Source: an uncultured Clostridia bacterium (lineage in GTDB: Bacteria; Bacillota; Clostridia; Peptostreptococcales; Anaerovoracaceae). From it: 9,444 bases of DNA. The translations under genes were made by a program, and so were the position numbers. Where the stretch lies: positions 1 through 9,444 of the forward strand of contig CALFUG010000325.1 of assembly GCA_937928455.1 (NCBI GenBank). The letters run 5' to 3'. Shown here in pieces: positions 6,180 to 9,444 of the stretch; the stretch's first letter is position 1; each line of letters begins with the position of its first letter. Below the pieces are notes generated by a model that saw nothing but the letters and a program-made list of their open reading frames with translations, was not told where the DNA came from and did not search any database.

Positions 6180-7436
6180 TCACAGCACAAAGTAGTAGGA
6201 TGCCAATAAATAAGATTGCTGATATTTCTCCACCAAGACAAAGAGTTTCTTTTTCAATGTAGCCAGAGAGTTTTTTCCTTCCTCCCACCTTTGGAGTTGT
6301 CGACTCATCTCTTCTTTTTCCTCTTCTGTGGCCATGTTTTTCAAGTATCCCCATACATGCTGAAATCCATTTCGCAAGGTGCCCTGAGTTCCCTTTTCAT
6401 TCAGAGCTTCATCCAACAATTGATAGAACTTCTCCACCGGATAGGCTTCTTTATCTTTGAGCAAAGCTCGAATGTCTTCATAGTGCATGGGGGATCTCTC
6501 CAACACCGTATACTTATATAGCGCCCATTCCTTTTCCAAGTGTTTGATGCTGCTCCTCTGCCGGGTACCATTGATGCATTTCACCGCAGATAGATTCTTA
6601 TCCTTGACTTCCAACATGATATCACATTCCGAAAGAGATAGTCGGTGGTAATATTCCAAAAATTGAGCCAAATCAATGGTCTCTGAGTGAGACCCGGACT
6701 TCTTATGGGGATTTGACTGGGAATAATGAATTTTCGGGAGCCCATCCTTGGTATGCCATGTGTTGTGGGCCGCCATAATCCACTCCTTTTCCGATCTTTC
6801 CTCCTTGGGAGGATTCACCTGGTGGTGCAGATTATCAAATACTACCGGAGCCTTTACTGTTTCTGCCAGTTCCAGCACTTCGGCTATATTGTAAATACGA
6901 TCATCATTTTCTAATACGAGCCTGTCCTTGATCCCATCGGACAATTTATGATAATTCTGCTGGAATCTGACCATTGCCGCCGCTTTGTCTCCATAGCCAC
7001 CACCCACATGAAGAATGATTTTGTGAGAGGAATCGACTCCCAAATTCGTCAGCACCTGATTGTGATACTCCAAATCCTTTACGGCCCTTTCCACCACCCC
7101 GCCATCCGGTGAATTCAGCACGGTATATTGTCCCGGATGCATAGAAACCCGCAGGTTCCCCTGTCGAATCATCCTTGCCAGTTCTTCCCACTCTCTCTGA
7201 AACATTTTTGTCCAATTCAATGAGTTCACGGGACTACTACCAAATGGAATGATATCCGAACTGATACGGAACAAGCGGATTTCATGGTGGATATTATAGG
7301 TCAGAAGTTGCTTCAACGAGGAAAGATTCCATCGAATCAGCTCCTCCAACCTTTCTGGGGAAGCATATTTCATGGTGGTGGTCTTTGCTTCAGAACTGGG
7401 AATTCCAATTCCCAAACAGGCATAACCGATGCTCAA
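6180..7436 (-). CDS. uvsE: UV damage endonuclease UvsE fused to DUF1722/YbgA-like domain
   Basis: A metal-dependent TIM-barrel endonuclease that nicks DNA 5' of UV lesions, starting photolyase-independent repair. The core (1-290) has GYACLG, RISSD (57-61), SMHPGQY (98-104), LHVGG (142-146), LENDD (175-179), FDNLHHQVN (200-208), PKIHYSQ (234-240), GSHSETID (248-255) and MLEVKDK (274-280). These supply the expected ligands H100, H143, E176, D201, H204, H237, H250 and E276. Q103-Y104 match the lesion-probing pair, and K235 the modified lysine, of the Thermus enzyme (from memory). Usual UvsE has about 300 residues; this has 418. Residues about 300-418 match the DUF1722 pattern: W-x-x-Y-K-Y, SPMHYEDIRALL, QHVWGYLK and a final YQQSYLLASYYF. 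The start is TTG at 7436, 6 nt after AGGAG; an in-frame stop at 7452-7454 excludes a longer start. It lies between the lipoprotein gene and the TspO-like gene. Confidence 0.93.
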   Translation of the reverse strand: MSIGYACLGIGIPSSEAKTTTMKYASPERLEELIRWNLSSLKQLLTYNIHHEIRLFRISSDIIPFGSSPVNSLNWTKMFQREWEELARMIRQGNLRVSMHPGQYTVLNSPDGGVVERAVKDLEYHNQVLTNLGVDSSHKIILHVGGGYGDKAAAMVRFQQNYHKLSDGIKDRLVLENDDRIYNIAEVLELAETVKAPVVFDNLHHQVNPPKEERSEKEWIMAAHNTWHTKDGLPKIHYSQSNPHKKSGSHSETIDLAQFLEYYHRLSLSECDIMLEVKDKNLSAVKCINGTRQRSSIKHLEKEWALYKYTVLERSPMHYEDIRALLKDKEAYPVEKFYQLLDEALNEKGTQGTLRNGFQHVWGYLKNMATEEEKEEMSRQLQRWEEGKNSLATLKKKLFVLVEKYQQSYLLASYYFVL

Positions 7437-7465
7437 ATGCTTCTCCTTTGCTTAAAATGCTTCTC
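7435..7465. repeat. 11-bp direct repeat spanning the uvsE start
   Basis: On the + strand AAATGCTTCTC occurs at 7435-7445 and again at 7455-7465, with a 20-nt offset. Both copies are preceded by a similar GCTcA/GCTtAA stretch. The left copy contains part of the uvsE ribosome site and reaches the TTG start; the right copy lies just before it, next to the stop of the lipoprotein gene. It may be a small tandem duplication or a regulatory site. Confidence 0.5.
7443..7447 (-). promoter_or_regulatory. Ribosome binding site supporting the TTG start of uvsE
   Basis: Read on the minus strand, AAAGGAG (AGGAG at 7443-7447) lies 6 nt before the TTG at 7436-7434. No ATG or GTG is available upstream in frame before the stop at 7452-7454. 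The protein immediately after the TTG (SIGYACLG) matches the conserved UvsE N-terminus. Confidence 0.75.
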
Positions 7466-7467
7466 TT

Positions 7468-7842
7468 TTAGATGATCTGAATGTCAACTACCACCCATTG
7501 CCCCTGGCTGTTTTCATAAAACTGAAACTTCACTTCCATGTCTGTATCCAATCCCAAGGCTTCAAAACGGTCTCTCAATTCGGGTGATAGCATGAACGAA
7601 CGATAGGCCATTTCTTCCGGTACACCGGATATCATTATTTCAATGAAATTATTATCAATTTGGCCCACGTACTTCCCCGTGTCCGTTTGCAAATCTTCGT
7701 TGGGCGCAGAGGGGTTTTCCACTTCCCCGTTACCCGGTTCCACAATCTCGGGAACCGACCCCGTAGGCGCAGACGCAATACAACCCGAAAAAGATATCAG
7801 CACCAACATGAGAATGACGAGTATTGTCACTTTGTTCTTCAT
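7468..7842 (-). CDS. Small lipoprotein of unknown function
   Basis: A 124-residue exported lipoprotein. Residues 1-20 are a lipoprotein signal ending in SFSG before C21. Residues 22-55 form a linker rich in Pro, Glu, Asn and Ser, typical of a spacer between the lipid anchor and a domain. The remaining 70 residues (56-124) start GKYVGQIDNNFIEI, are rich in predicted beta strands, and end in a WVVVDIQ strand. This suggests a small beta-barrel-like domain as seen in clostridial lipoproteins, but I do not recognise a named family. The ATG at 7842 follows a perfect AGGAGG (7849-7854) by 6 nt. The stop lies 31 nt before the TTG of uvsE, and no terminator is visible between them, so the two are probably transcribed together. 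A functional tie to DNA repair is not evident. Confidence 0.85.
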   Translation of the reverse strand: MKNKVTILVILMLVLISFSGCIASAPTGSVPEIVEPGNGEVENPSAPNEDLQTDTGKYVGQIDNNFIEIMISGVPEEMAYRSFMLSPELRDRFEALGLDTDMEVKFQFYENSQGQWVVVDIQII

Positions 7843-7930
7843 TACTTTCCTCCTATAACTGTAATAGTCTTTCCATGTAACGTATCACTATAAAGACGAA
7901 CAAAAAGGAAAGTTGTTCATTTTTTTTAAA
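7843..7930. other. Short intergenic region before the lipoprotein gene
   Basis: These 88 bases separate the abfD-like stop from the lipoprotein start. They hold the AGGAGG ribosome site (7849-7854), a -10-like TATAGT on the minus strand (7888-7893) without a convincing -35, and a weak 6-bp hairpin GAACAA/TTGTTC (7898-7903/7913-7918). No convincing leftward terminator is seen, so read-through from the abfD-like gene cannot be excluded. Confidence 0.4.
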
Positions 7931-9379
7931 CTATTCTTTGATCTTTGCGATATTTTTGGCCAGCGCTTTCTTATGATCCAGATTGGCCAAACGACCAATC
8001 ATAATACGCTGGGCTTGGGGAGATCCCGCTCCATGCATGGATTCGGTGCGATAACCTACCGCTCCGGTTCCTAAGGTCAAGTTCTCAATCAGTCGCATAA
8101 TCCGCATACGATTTTCCGTAGAAACACCTTCTGCTCCCTTTAAATATTTTTCCACATAGTGACCGATTTCAGGGCTTCTAAAATCCTTTTCGGAAGGTTG
8201 GGTCACCATAATGCCGCCCGCGATATCTTCCGCCAATCGAGTCATCTCATAAGGGAAACGGGTGACATTCTGTTTGCACACATTGGCTAACATTAAGTCA
8301 ATCAAATAGGCACCGGATGGAGTAGCCGTTCCTTCATAAGAACAGGCAAGAGCCGAGGAGTAAATGGTTTCATTAAGGTGAGTCATCTCAATCAGCTTGT
8401 CCTTTATATGGGAAGCTTTTGGCACACCATTGTAATCCGCCGCCAAAGCCGCCGCACCGATCAACACATCCCCTACCCCTGCTTTACATGCGTAGCTGGG
8501 TCGGTGATGGCCACTGAATCGTTCCACCAATGTGCCCACAAACTCCGTTTCTCCATCCAGAAAAATCCGGTCATTGGGAACAAAGACATGATCAAACACC
8601 ACCAGTGCTTCATGGCCACCAAACTCACTATTACCGACATCGATTTCACTGCCTTCCATTTTTCGGGTATCGCAGGACTGTCTACCATATATGATGGTGA
8701 TTCCTTCGGTGTCCGTAGGCACTGAAAAACAGAGGGCGTAATCCTTATCTTCCGGCCGCATGGCGATGGTGGGCATGACCAGCACTTCGTGAGAATTCAC
8801 AATACCTGTTTGATGTGCTTTACATCCATTCACCACGATGCCGTCTGCTCTTCGTTCCACCACTCGAACATACATGTCCGGATCCGGTTGGCCGCTAGGC
8901 GCTAAGCCTCTATCCCCTTTTACGTCCGTCATGGCGCCATCCGTCACCAAGTCATTCTCTTGTACATATCGAAGAAAATCATTAAATCTTTCTTGATAGT
9001 TTGTTCCGTGTTTCATGTCTACTTCGTAGGCGGTACTATATACTGCATTGAAGGCATCCTGGCCCACGCAACGTTGAAAACAACAAGCTGTTTTTTGCCC
9101 CAGCATTCGCTGTCGTTTTACCTTTTTCACCAAATCATCGGTGCTTTGAAAAACGTGATTAAAAAGATTCACACGCTCTCCAGTCAGATGAGATTTTACC
9201 GTCATTAAATCCTCATACAAGGGATCCAATGCCAGGTCATAGGTCATTTTTACCGCATTCATAGAAGGTTTGATGATGGGATGGTCTACAGGAACCTCAA
9301 TCCTTTCACCAAACATATAGACCTTCATGTTCAATTTACGCAAGCTTTCTACATATTCCGCACCTGTTTTCATACCCAT
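7931..9379 (-). CDS. abfD: 4-hydroxybutyryl-CoA dehydratase / vinylacetyl-CoA isomerase
   Basis: A 482-residue enzyme, full length for the AbfD family (about 480-490). It dehydrates 4-hydroxybutyryl-CoA to crotonyl-CoA and isomerises vinylacetyl-CoA, using FAD and a [4Fe-4S] cluster, in clostridial fermentation of 4-aminobutyrate or succinate. The fold is that of acyl-CoA dehydrogenases and HpaB-type flavoproteins. Visible cluster residues are C100 and C104 in ACCFQRCVGQDA, and H291/H292 and C298 in SGHHRPSYACKAGVGD. These correspond to the published ligands Cys99, Cys103, His292 and Cys299 of the Clostridium aminobutyricum enzyme (from memory). Retaining the cysteines argues against a plain HpaB-type monooxygenase. 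The ATG at 9379 follows AAGGAG by 7 nt; a second ATG at 9373 is less well spaced. Partner genes such as a 4-hydroxybutyrate CoA-transferase or dehydrogenase would lie beyond the right edge. Confidence 0.92.
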   Translation of the reverse strand: MGMKTGAEYVESLRKLNMKVYMFGERIEVPVDHPIIKPSMNAVKMTYDLALDPLYEDLMTVKSHLTGERVNLFNHVFQSTDDLVKKVKRQRMLGQKTACCFQRCVGQDAFNAVYSTAYEVDMKHGTNYQERFNDFLRYVQENDLVTDGAMTDVKGDRGLAPSGQPDPDMYVRVVERRADGIVVNGCKAHQTGIVNSHEVLVMPTIAMRPEDKDYALCFSVPTDTEGITIIYGRQSCDTRKMEGSEIDVGNSEFGGHEALVVFDHVFVPNDRIFLDGETEFVGTLVERFSGHHRPSYACKAGVGDVLIGAAALAADYNGVPKASHIKDKLIEMTHLNETIYSSALACSYEGTATPSGAYLIDLMLANVCKQNVTRFPYEMTRLAEDIAGGIMVTQPSEKDFRSPEIGHYVEKYLKGAEGVSTENRMRIMRLIENLTLGTGAVGYRTESMHGAGSPQAQRIMIGRLANLDHKKALAKNIAKIKE

Positions 9380-9400
9380 GGCTATTCTCCTTATTTCTTC

Positions 9401-9428
9401 ATTATCCCCTATTTCGTCATTTACTTAA
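9401..9428 (-). promoter_or_regulatory. Weak candidate promoter of the abfD-like gene
   Basis: On the minus strand, TTAAGT (9423-9428) and GATAAT (9401-9406) are separated by 16 nt, and the ATG lies at 9379. The -10 matches five of six consensus bases; the -35 is poor. The leader would be only about 15 nt, barely enough for the ribosome site. The gene may instead belong to an operon starting outside the window. Confidence 0.25.
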
Positions 9429-9444
9429 GCGTGTATCATGGTAT

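Noticed and set aside
7898..7927. Hairpin GAACAA/TTGTTC followed by eight T residues (7920-7927), terminator-like on the + strand
   Set aside because: The stem is only 6 bp with two G-C pairs and a 9-nt loop. No rightward gene ends there, and read leftward the T-run precedes the hairpin as A residues, so it cannot terminate the abfD-like transcript.
8960..9208. 82-residue rightward open frame
   Set aside because: It is antisense to the well-conserved abfD-like gene, including its cysteine motif, with no ribosome site or family resemblance.

Overview
The window looks like chromosomal DNA of an anaerobic Clostridia-type member of the Bacillota. Support for this: strong GGAGG-type ribosome binding sites before every gene, moderate A+T content, a 4-hydroxybutyryl-CoA dehydratase of the fermentative clostridial type, a LytS-class 7TM kinase, and a UvsE with a C-terminal extension. 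I cannot name a genus. There are eight genes, no RNA gene, no CRISPR array and no insertion sequence. No gene-free stretch exceeds about 120 bases.

Left half (1-5413): a signalling island built around an A+T-rich divergent promoter region (2275-2392). Rightward runs a two-gene operon: a lipobox-bearing 7TMR-DISM histidine kinase (2399-4279) and, 3 nt later, a response regulator with receiver, winged-helix and BTAD domains (SAPR/SARP type, 4283-5413). Leftward run a free-standing degenerate receiver protein (1903-2274), in which the phosphoacceptor Asp is replaced, and a secreted surface protein. That surface protein has a beta-solenoid-like region and a C-type-lectin-like domain, and it is cut by the left window edge (1-1821). 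The simplest reading is a sensor/regulator pair controlling a divergent surface lectin, with the pseudo-receiver as a modulator. That link is inferred.

Middle (5352-7842, all leftward): three closely spaced genes with gaps of 31 and 33 nt. In transcription order they are a small lipoprotein of unknown role, a UV damage endonuclease (UvsE) fused to a DUF1722/YbgA-like domain and starting at TTG, and a TspO/MBR-like membrane protein with extra C-terminal helices. UvsE, DUF1722 and TspO each have ties to UV or light biology, so this may be a light-damage cassette. The 3' ends of the TspO-like gene and the response-regulator gene overlap by 62 bp.

Right end (7931-9379, leftward): a complete 4-hydroxybutyryl-CoA dehydratase/vinylacetyl-CoA isomerase (abfD-like). 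Any partner genes for 4-aminobutyrate or succinate fermentation would lie beyond the right edge.
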